A stretch of 7,473 nucleotides of DNA. Origin: Candidatus Magasanikiibacteriota bacterium (GTDB lineage: Bacteria; Patescibacteriota; Patescibacteriia; Magasanikbacterales; GWA2-37-8). Positions within the stretch are counted from its first letter, which is position 1; each line of letters begins with the position of its first letter. Made by a program: the position numbers and the translations under genes. The notes beneath the pieces are model-generated. The model was not told the origin of the DNA and ran no database searches. It saw only the letters and a list, made by a program, of their open reading frames with translations. Location of the stretch: positions 1 to 7,473 of the forward strand of contig CAIOJG010000078.1 in assembly GCA_903858555.1 (NCBI GenBank), written 5' to 3'. Shown here piece by piece: positions 1 to 6,478 of the stretch.

Positions 1-2
1 AT

Positions 3-827
3 CGTGCTCGTTTGGGTCTCAACCACCCTGACCGTCCGTTTGCCTCTTTTATGTTTGTTGGTCAAAGTGGTGTCGGCAAAACCGAGCTCGCCAAAACCAT
101 TGCTCACGCCCTTTATCCCGGCAAAGACTCGCTCATCAAACTCGACATGAGCGAATTCAACGAAAGCTTTGGCGTTTCCAAATTACTCGGTTCCCCAGCC
201 GGTTATATTGGCTATAAAGAAAGCAATAATTTCACGGACAAAATAAAAAATAATCCGCACTGCGTCATCCTCTTTGATGAAATCGATAAAGCGCACAAAG
301 ACGTCACCAAACTACTTTTACAAATCCTAGAAAATGGCGAGATTACGGACTCGACCGGCAAGAAAATTTCTCTAAAACATGCTATAATAATACTAACAAC
401 CTCGCTCGGCAGTGAACAAGCCAAGAACGCTGTTTTTGGCTTTGGCGAAAGCACTAATACCGACAATGCCCGCTCGGAAAAAATCTCCGAAAAACTCAAA
501 GAATTTTTTTCACCGGAGATTATCAATCGGCTGGACAAGATTTGTTTATTCAACAATCTTAAAAACGACGATCTGGCCAAAATTGCGGCTTTAGAAATTC
601 AAAAATTAAACGAACTTTTGGAAAAATATCACACCAAAATCCAAACCCAAAACGAAACTCTTTCCGAATATATTTCCGGTCTGCCAAAAAATAACCTAAA
701 CGCCCGCTCCATTCGCCGCGAACTCAGATCTGAAATTGAAAAAATGATGGCCGACATAATTTTAAACAAAAAAAATAAAAAACAATACGAATTGAAAATA
801 ACCGAAAAGCAGTTGTCTTTAAAATAA
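3..827 (+). CDS. Clp-family AAA+ ATPase/unfoldase, C-terminal D2 module (5' partial; ClpC-like)
   Basis: This is the C-terminal end of an HSP100/Clp unfoldase that threads proteins through a hexameric pore using ATP. The reading frame is open to the window edge: codons at 3-11 read R-A-R before the TTG at 12, matching the conserved lead-in to Clp D2 domains, so the gene begins upstream and TTG is not its start. Counting from the codon at 12, I see Walker A GQSGVGKT (17-24), pore loop GYIGY (64-68), Walker B VILFDE (85-90), a sensor-1 strand ending ILTTS (127-131), arginine finger in INRLD (R173), and sensor-2 R232 in NARSIRR, followed by the small D2 C-terminal domain. An FGF tripeptide (142-144) lies where ClpC/ClpA carry the ClpP-docking loop, which favours ClpC over ClpB. 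The usual sensor-1 asparagine is serine. The gene ends 3 nt before the next one. The family call is secure; the ClpC/ClpB subtype is less so. Confidence 0.93.
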   Translation, partial: RARLGLNHPDRPFASFMFVGQSGVGKTELAKTIAHALYPGKDSLIKLDMSEFNESFGVSKLLGSPAGYIGYKESNNFTDKIKNNPHCVILFDEIDKAHKDVTKLLLQILENGEITDSTGKKISLKHAIIILTTSLGSEQAKNAVFGFGESTNTDNARSEKISEKLKEFFSPEIINRLDKICLFNNLKNDDLAKIAALEIQKLNELLEKYHTKIQTQNETLSEYISGLPKNNLNARSIRRELRSEIEKMMADIILNKKNKKQYELKITEKQLSLK

Positions 828-830
828 AAT

Positions 831-2309
831 ATGGCGGGGAAAGTAAGTAAAAATAATAAAAAAAGCCAACTAAACGTTTCCGAAAAAGGTGACGCTATTG
901 ATATTAGCGGCTCACCAAACGCACAGAGTAAAGATTTAAACATAGAGAGTTTATCCGGTAGTGGTGTCAAAAAAACTGGCAAAAACGAAGTAGAATTAAA
1001 CGCCAAAATTCAATTACCTTTTGCAAAAAGCGCGGCCGGTAAAGCTGCCCTAGCCGCCACCACAGCCGCAATCGGCGCCGGATTAATAGAACAAAATGCG
1101 GCCGATAGTGAAATTCAAGAAGCCGCCCCAACCAAACCTAGCACCCCGCCTACTACACCGACAACTCCGGAACAACCAAACGAAGAAAATGAAGAAGAAA
1201 CAGCTGCTGAAACAGAAACACCGGTAGAAGAAAAAGTCACACAGCCCGCGACACAGCAAGCTCCCAAAAAACACATCGAGCTGGTGTCCAAAGAACCACC
1301 AAAAATTACCGAAGCAAATCAACCTAAACCAGAAACGTCTACGCAACAAAAAGAACAAGTTACCACAAAAACAGAAACGCCAACCGAGATAACAGAAATA
1401 AAAAAAACAGAAGAACAAAAAATACCATCTACTGTTACCAATAGAGATTTGGAACATATCGGACCACGCGGAAACAAAAAACCAGCTGCCTCTCCACATG
1501 GTAACGTCGCGACTCCACCGCTAGTCAATCCAAACAGAGTAAACAACGAATTTAATTCTCAAAAATTGGCACAACCGGACGAAACCGCTTCGAAAAATAA
1601 CCAAAAAGAAAATCCACATATTTATACCGAACCGGCATCTGAACACTGGACACCGGAAGATGAAGAAAGACATAAAGAGCAGGAGCGATTAAGAGAAGAA
1701 CAAGAACAAAACGAGGATATCGCCTATAGTAAAATGAACGCTTTGCAAAAAAGCAACCGTAAAAAACAACAACAAAAATTATTAAAAGAACTAAGCAAAA
1801 AAAGCGGCAAGCTAATCAGTTCGTTTGAAAAATTAGTATTGGAACTATACTTTCCGGAAATAGTTTTCAAAGTAACCGGCTATCAACACGAAGTATCGAC
1901 GCTGGCAAAACAATTGTCAAAGAAAAAAACTATCCACCGAAGAGACGGACTAATGATGATGCTACACGAAGAAATTTTCTTTTTTGACGCTTTGGTATTA
2001 TATCCGGAACTTGAAATTGGAGTCTGGAGAGAAGCAATTATCAGATTCCAAAAGTATTGGCTCAGTTGGTCAGTCGAACTATGGTGGTGGACAGTAATAA
2101 TGGCGATATTTGATTGGATTATAGTTTTCCCTATTGGTTTTTTACTCTTTGGTTCAATGATTAACGGTCCAGGTATAAGATTGTTAAAAAGAATTGGAAA
2201 AAAGAATCATGAATTAAACGACATAGTAGACAAAATCAGAAAGCTTGCCAAACCAAAAGGGGGCGATAATGAAAACTATTTTTATCATACAAAAAGCTAC
2301 GAAAGATAA
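831..2309 (+). CDS. Hypothetical cysteine-free protein with disordered P/T/E-rich region and C-terminal membrane segment
   Basis: I do not recognise a family for this 492-residue protein. There is no N-terminal signal peptide. Residues 64-90 are an Ala-rich weakly hydrophobic patch. Residues 95-270 are low complexity, rich in Pro, Thr, Glu, Gln and Lys, and probably disordered. Residues 271-330 are highly charged and could form a coiled coil. Residues 330-410 look folded and helical. Residues 417-443 form a Trp-rich hydrophobic segment (WWWTVIMAIF...FPIGFLLFG) that could be one long helix or a hairpin bent at P434. It is followed by a basic tail (450-475), which by the positive-inside rule should be cytoplasmic. 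The protein contains no cysteine, in contrast to the product two genes beyond the Dsb-like gene. The ATG is chosen because it lies 3 nt after the preceding stop and is the first ATG of the frame. No Shine-Dalgarno motif is visible. Context suggests a cytoplasmic-face or membrane linker component of the envelope assembly, but that is inference. Confidence 0.85.
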   Translation: MAGKVSKNNKKSQLNVSEKGDAIDISGSPNAQSKDLNIESLSGSGVKKTGKNEVELNAKIQLPFAKSAAGKAALAATTAAIGAGLIEQNAADSEIQEAAPTKPSTPPTTPTTPEQPNEENEEETAAETETPVEEKVTQPATQQAPKKHIELVSKEPPKITEANQPKPETSTQQKEQVTTKTETPTEITEIKKTEEQKIPSTVTNRDLEHIGPRGNKKPAASPHGNVATPPLVNPNRVNNEFNSQKLAQPDETASKNNQKENPHIYTEPASEHWTPEDEERHKEQERLREEQEQNEDIAYSKMNALQKSNRKKQQQKLLKELSKKSGKLISSFEKLVLELYFPEIVFKVTGYQHEVSTLAKQLSKKKTIHRRDGLMMMLHEEIFFFDALVLYPELEIGVWREAIIRFQKYWLSWSVELWWWTVIMAIFDWIIVFPIGFLLFGSMINGPGIRLLKRIGKKNHELNDIVDKIRKLAKPKGGDNENYFYHTKSYER

Positions 2310-2329
2310 TTTTAAAATAATTAAATTTT

Positions 2330-3559
2330 ATGAATCCAGCCTTAAAAAGATTATCCTTAATTTTATTGCTCCTAGTGACCGCCGCTTTAATTGGTTTTGG
2401 TCTTTATTGGCTTTTTAAAAAAGCCACCACCCCCTCACCCGGCGGAGAAATAACCACACAACCTGGCGGACAACTGCCTGGTGCCGGTCAGAGAGAGGTC
2501 ACCACGACTGGAAATGTTATAACCAGTACAGAGCTAGGACGTGGAAATGTATTAGTGCCACAAATTACCCCTCAAAATACCGGCTATGTCCCTGCCCCAA
2601 CCGTAAAACAAATAATATCGGACGCGGTTTCATTTCCTTCCGTAAATTCAAACGGTAACATCCGCTACTACAATAGTTCCGACGGAAAATTTTATAAACT
2701 TGGTAGTGACGGTCAAGTTAAGACACTATCCGATCAAACTTTTTATAATGTAAGTAATGTAACTTGGGCACAAAACAACGACAAAGCCGTATTGGCATAT
2801 CCGGACGACTCAAAAATTATTTATAACTTTGAAAAACAAAAACAAACCACCCTACCAAAACATTGGCAAGATTTTACCTTTTCACCAGACAGCAACCAAG
2901 TCGCTGCCAAAAGTATTGGTATTTCTCCGGATAATCGCTGGCTAGTCACCATCAATGACGACGGCAGTGGCACAACCTTAGTCGAACCGATGGGAGATAA
3001 CGCTGACAAAGTCACCATGGACTGGTCACCATCACGCCAAACCGTCGCCTTTTCACAAACCGGACAAACTTTGGGTGCCGACCAAAAAGAAATATTATTT
3101 GTAGGTTTACACGGAGAAAATTTTAAATCAGCCACAGTTGAAGGCGATGGTTTTGAACCACAGTGGTCACCTACCGGAGAAAAATTATTATATAGCGTTT
3201 ACAGCACTCGTAGCGATTTCAAACCAGAGTTATGGATCACAGACTCATACGGTGACAATATCGATAACAATCGCCAACTTTTAAAACTTAACACTTGGGC
3301 GCACAAATGTACTTTTAGTGGTGACACTACTCTGTATTGCGCCGTACCAAAAGACTTACCTCAGGGTGCCGGGATGTTGCCGGAAGTCGCTTCAGACAGC
3401 ACTGACGTAATGTACAAAATTGATTTGAAAACCGGACTAAAAACCGCCATAGATTTAGGCGGTGATTATAACGTTACACAAATAAACTTTGATAAAGTAA
3501 AAAATCAACTTTATTTCACCGATCAAAATCAACCCGGCGTTTTTCAAATAAAAATATAG
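2330..3559 (+). CDS. Membrane-anchored TolB/WD40-like beta-propeller protein
   Basis: This 409-residue protein starts with a basic N-terminus and one strong transmembrane or uncleaved signal-anchor helix (about 8-29), then a Pro/Gly/Thr-rich linker (33-90), then a repeat domain that should lie outside the membrane. Blade-like repeats with the PD40/WD40-like pattern, hydrophobic strand then S-P-D/T/S then hydrophobic strand, occur at about 144-159, 182-195 (FTFSPDSNQVAA), 196-209 (IGISPDNRWLV), 230-244 (MDWSPSRQTVAF), 277-292 (PQWSPTGEKLLYS) and 327-340. This fits a six-bladed propeller like the C-terminal part of TolB. The only cysteines, C327 and C337, sit in neighbouring strands and could pair. 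No catalytic motif is visible, so a binding or scaffold role is likely. It is encoded 20 nt after the previous gene and 1 nt before the Dsb-like gene, which implies co-expression. The fold call is fairly firm; the role is unknown. Confidence 0.88.
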   Translation: MNPALKRLSLILLLLVTAALIGFGLYWLFKKATTPSPGGEITTQPGGQLPGAGQREVTTTGNVITSTELGRGNVLVPQITPQNTGYVPAPTVKQIISDAVSFPSVNSNGNIRYYNSSDGKFYKLGSDGQVKTLSDQTFYNVSNVTWAQNNDKAVLAYPDDSKIIYNFEKQKQTTLPKHWQDFTFSPDSNQVAAKSIGISPDNRWLVTINDDGSGTTLVEPMGDNADKVTMDWSPSRQTVAFSQTGQTLGADQKEILFVGLHGENFKSATVEGDGFEPQWSPTGEKLLYSVYSTRSDFKPELWITDSYGDNIDNNRQLLKLNTWAHKCTFSGDTTLYCAVPKDLPQGAGMLPEVASDSTDVMYKIDLKTGLKTAIDLGGDYNVTQINFDKVKNQLYFTDQNQPGVFQIKI

Positions 3560-3560
3560 T

Positions 3561-4217
3561 ATGCACCCAACTAAACAACTTTATTTATTTATATCTTTAG
3601 GGATAATAATAGCCGCCTCCGCTTTTGCTTGGCAACTGATTCAAGCCAATAAAATCATAATCAAACCGGTGGACACCCAATTAGTTAGCACCAACTATTA
3701 CGACATTAAAATAGAAGATGATGATTTTACTTTAGGAAATCCCGGGGCACCATTAACCGTAGTATTGTTTGGTGATTATTCTTGCTCCGATTGTCAAAAA
3801 AAATATTCCGAAATTACCACCTTTGTCAAAGCTCACCCTCAAGATGTAAGAATGTTTTTAAAAAACTTTCCTAAGGGCAGCTTATTTTTTAAGGCCAATG
3901 ACTTGCCGGAAAGAGCGGCTTTTTGCGCGGGGAAACAAAATAATTTTTGGCAATTCGCGGACGCGATAAATGAAGGTTCAAACAAAACCGACCAAAAAGG
4001 ATTGGAACAAATTGCTAATGATTTAAAACTAGATACGACCCAATGGTCAGATTGTCTAACCTCTGACGAGGCCACTCAAAAAATTAAACGCGTGGTTGAT
4101 ATGTCCCAAACTTTGGGCATTTCCACACTGCCGACTATATACATAAACAATAAAAAAATTACCTTAGAAAAAGATCTTGATATCACCAATCTTTTAACAA
4201 GATTTATCGCTAAATAA
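3561..4217 (+). CDS. DsbA-like (thioredoxin_4-type) membrane-anchored thiol:disulfide oxidoreductase
   Basis: This 218-residue protein has an N-terminal transmembrane anchor (about 7-25) and a thioredoxin-fold domain from about residue 47 that should face outward. Visible family marks are the entry strand LGNPGAPLTVVLFGDYSCSDC with the CxxC redox site CSDC (75-78), and the cis-proline loop GISTLPTIYINN (cis-Pro P191). Between them lies a helical insertion with C122 (FCAGKQNNFW) and C165 (WSDCL). That second cysteine pair recurs in DsbA/BdbD-like families and may form a structural disulfide. The dipeptide between the active cysteines is Ser-Asp instead of the Pro-His of E. coli DsbA. An acidic residue there could alter the redox potential. 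The ATG follows the upstream TAG by 1 nt, and the stop lies 1 nt before a gene for a 39-cysteine secreted protein, its likely client. Family assignment is strong; the direction (oxidase or isomerase) is inferred. Confidence 0.92.
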   Translation: MHPTKQLYLFISLGIIIAASAFAWQLIQANKIIIKPVDTQLVSTNYYDIKIEDDDFTLGNPGAPLTVVLFGDYSCSDCQKKYSEITTFVKAHPQDVRMFLKNFPKGSLFFKANDLPERAAFCAGKQNNFWQFADAINEGSNKTDQKGLEQIANDLKLDTTQWSDCLTSDEATQKIKRVVDMSQTLGISTLPTIYINNKKITLEKDLDITNLLTRFIAK

Positions 4218-4218
4218 T

Positions 4219-6474
4219 ATGCTAGAGACAAAACACAACCTAAAAATATTATTAATAGCTGTCGTTTTGTTTTTGGCATTACCAACCAAATCCGCTTTTG
4301 CGGCCAGCAGCCAAATCGGTGACACGGGATGTAAAAATACAGTCACCAACGATGACTGTGAAATTGGCGGTGGTGATCTAGATTGTGAACGAAGCAACTT
4401 GCCAAATTCACAAACATTTTGTACTTGTTGGAGTGATTCCGACTGTAAAGATAAATATGGCGGCACCACCGACGGTGGCGACTGGAAATGTGTAAATGAT
4501 TTACCGGATCTCAGTCATAATTTACATTATTGCAAAAGTTCACTCGGACAAAAAGGCACCGGTAAATTTGTAGTAGCTCCATCGCTAGATGCTTACTGCC
4601 TTGGCAGCACAGCCGGTAGCACACAGCTGACTTGTGAACCTTCGGTAAAAAACTTTTCTTGCGACAATTATCCGGCTCTTATTTATTTACCGGTAAATTT
4701 TAAAGCGACCCAAAGCGCGCCTTTTAATACATTACAAGAATGTAATGATAAAATTACCAGCGTGGCGACATCCGTTTTTTGTAATGTAAAAAATGTTTGC
4801 ATCCCAAAACCAGCCAATTACCCACAAGCGGTTGGTTGTGTTGGCACCAATGAATTTAAAGACTTCCAAACTTGCCAAGAAAATGCGTCAAAATTACAAA
4901 GCTGTAGCTCCAGTCAAGATTGCAACCACACCGGAACAACCGACACTTGGCAATATTGTGCCGATAACAAGTGCTATTACAGAAATAATTTATTAATAAC
5001 TAGCCAAGAGTGTCAAAAAGACTCTGATTGCCAAAATAGTGGCTCATCTGGTCTATGCTTTACCCCGAACGAAACCGACCCTCCAACCGTTCAAAAATAC
5101 TGTTTTTATGCCACCACCAAGACAACAATGGCCGAAACAATAAAATGTGGCACACAAGATTGTTTTAAATCTACCAAAACTTGCCCAAGCGGATTAGATT
5201 CAGAATGTAATTTTTTTACATATACCGGAATATGTAAGGATAAAGTTTGTTGGTACACTTCTGATGTCATGAAAGAATTTACCAACCAGAGCAGCTTATT
5301 TGGAATCACCGCCGATTTAACAATAACTAAACCGGTCTTAGAAATAAAAATTCCTCAACTGACTTTTTCTGATGTCTCCAATACTTTATATACCGCCGAC
5401 GACGGCACACAGTATATTACCATCCCCTACGTTGGAGAGTTTTTATCCGCAATATATAAATTTGGTATGGCAATAGTCAGTATCATCGCGGTCATAATGA
5501 TAATCGTGGAAGGTGCCAAAATAACGGTGATGGGAGGAGAACAGACTATCACCGGGCTTAAAAAGATCGGCCAAATTATTATTGGACTCTTTATTGCCTG
5601 GGGGTCTTATGCTATTTTATACAATATCAATCCTGATTTGGTAAATTTTAAGATGTTAAAGGTGCAGTATATAGTAAAACAAGATATAGAGTTTGAAGAT
5701 GAAGCACCTAATTTTGGTACGAGTCAACCCCTCTCATCAAGCGGACCGCCAAGTAATACAGGTGACGGCGCAGTCATCACAAGACTTCTTGGTCCACTAC
5801 CATCTCAATATGGACAATGTACAAAAGAAGCAGCCAACTACACAGCACAAAAACTTAATGACAGTAATATTTGTGTTTTTCAAAATCACTGTGCCTATAC
5901 CGCTTCCAATGTTCTTGAATATATCGGATGTACAAAAATTTACAGTGGAAGCGCATATTGGTTGGCGGCCGCTTTAGATAATAGCGGCTGGGTGACACAA
6001 ACACTAAACGGTAATATGAAAAATATACCAATAGGACTTTTGCTGATGAAAGGTCACGTTGGAATTTCTCTAGGAGATGGTTACCAATTCCAATCTGGTG
6101 GATTTCAAATTGCTCAATTAAATAAAGATACTGGCAAAAACTGTTACAAAAATCGTTCTGACTTTATGTCAAATCAAAGCAGTTGCGACTTTTGTTCCAT
6201 AATTCAAGAAGAAGCACCAAAAGCTACAAAAGCTACAAGTGGAAGTAACCAGGCTTGGAAGAAAAGCAAAGCAACTGGTACTTTTTGGGAACAAAAAGAA
6301 TGGCAGTTTGTTATTGTACCACCATCATTGGCCGCAGGAATTTCTCCTTCGCCTAAAGTTAATTGTACGGTAGATGCTGGTGGTGTTAAGAGAACGATAT
6401 CTCTGTCACAAAACTTGTGCAACTATCTAAGCAGTCCAGATTCGGCAAAATCGTCTACTCAAACAAAACAATAA
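4219..6474 (+). CDS. Secreted Cys-rich protein with VirB2/TrbC-like two-helix segment and C-terminal NlpC/P60- or CHAP-like domain
   Basis: This is a 751-residue multidomain envelope protein. A signal peptide (1-28, cleavage predicted after SAFA) leads into a Cys-rich ectodomain (38-344) with 30 cysteines, arranged partly in repeated modules with SDSDC/SSQDC/DSDC-type spacing and C-[YFW]-Y ends. After a Cys-free linker come two membrane helices (about 408-430 and 451-470) separated by a basic loop, EGAKITVMGGEQTITGLKK. They end in YNINPDLVNF, the layout of TrbC/VirB2-like pilin segments common in CPR genomes. The C-terminal region (about 520-700) has YGQCTKEAANYTA (C534), NHCAYTASNVLEYIG (C558) and GHVGISLGDGYQFQS (H613), resembling CHAP or NlpC/P60 cysteine peptidases that cut peptidoglycan. 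C558/H613 is the NlpC-like reading and C534/H613 the CHAP-like reading. Both termini should lie outside the membrane. The gene sits 1 nt after the Dsb-like gene and 4 nt before radA. The VirB2-like part is fairly firm; hydrolase activity is inferred. Confidence 0.85.
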   Translation: MLETKHNLKILLIAVVLFLALPTKSAFAASSQIGDTGCKNTVTNDDCEIGGGDLDCERSNLPNSQTFCTCWSDSDCKDKYGGTTDGGDWKCVNDLPDLSHNLHYCKSSLGQKGTGKFVVAPSLDAYCLGSTAGSTQLTCEPSVKNFSCDNYPALIYLPVNFKATQSAPFNTLQECNDKITSVATSVFCNVKNVCIPKPANYPQAVGCVGTNEFKDFQTCQENASKLQSCSSSQDCNHTGTTDTWQYCADNKCYYRNNLLITSQECQKDSDCQNSGSSGLCFTPNETDPPTVQKYCFYATTKTTMAETIKCGTQDCFKSTKTCPSGLDSECNFFTYTGICKDKVCWYTSDVMKEFTNQSSLFGITADLTITKPVLEIKIPQLTFSDVSNTLYTADDGTQYITIPYVGEFLSAIYKFGMAIVSIIAVIMIIVEGAKITVMGGEQTITGLKKIGQIIIGLFIAWGSYAILYNINPDLVNFKMLKVQYIVKQDIEFEDEAPNFGTSQPLSSSGPPSNTGDGAVITRLLGPLPSQYGQCTKEAANYTAQKLNDSNICVFQNHCAYTASNVLEYIGCTKIYSGSAYWLAAALDNSGWVTQTLNGNMKNIPIGLLLMKGHVGISLGDGYQFQSGGFQIAQLNKDTGKNCYKNRSDFMSNQSSCDFCSIIQEEAPKATKATSGSNQAWKKSKATGTFWEQKEWQFVIVPPSLAAGISPSPKVNCTVDAGGVKRTISLSQNLCNYLSSPDSAKSSTQTKQ
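6219..6236 (+). repeat. Short 9-bp direct tandem repeat (2 copies) inside the 751-aa protein gene
   Basis: The unit aaaagctac occurs twice in a row, in frame, and gives a Lys-Ala-Thr duplication (residues 668-673) in a low-complexity stretch between the C-terminal hydrolase-like core and its final Trp-rich strand. It looks like a local slippage duplication with no sign of wider repeat structure. Confidence 0.6.
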
Positions 6475-6478
6475 AAAA

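Noticed and set aside
383..388. TATAAT hexamer inside the Clp gene as a possible promoter -10
   Set aside because: The sequence 17 nt upstream is not -35-like, and the hexamer falls in an Ile-Ile codon run of a conserved strand.
1083..1499. Antisense frame of 138 codons rich in Phe and Cys
   Set aside because: It mirrors the Glu/Lys/Thr/Pro-rich codons of the sense gene; the composition is an artefact of low-complexity sequence on the other strand.
2269..2418. 49-codon frame spanning the gap between the 492-aa and 409-aa genes, with AAGGGGG 5 nt before its ATG
   Set aside because: It overlaps both flanking genes out of frame, has no recognisable protein features, and the G run lies in the Pro-Lys-Gly-Gly codons of the upstream gene. 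A coupling leader peptide cannot be ruled out, but nothing supports it.
4466..4478. Perfect 5-bp inverted repeat with 3-nt loop (ccacc/ggtgg) as a terminator or operator
   Set aside because: Short, in the middle of a coding region, with no T run after it; explained by Gly/Thr/Asp codons.
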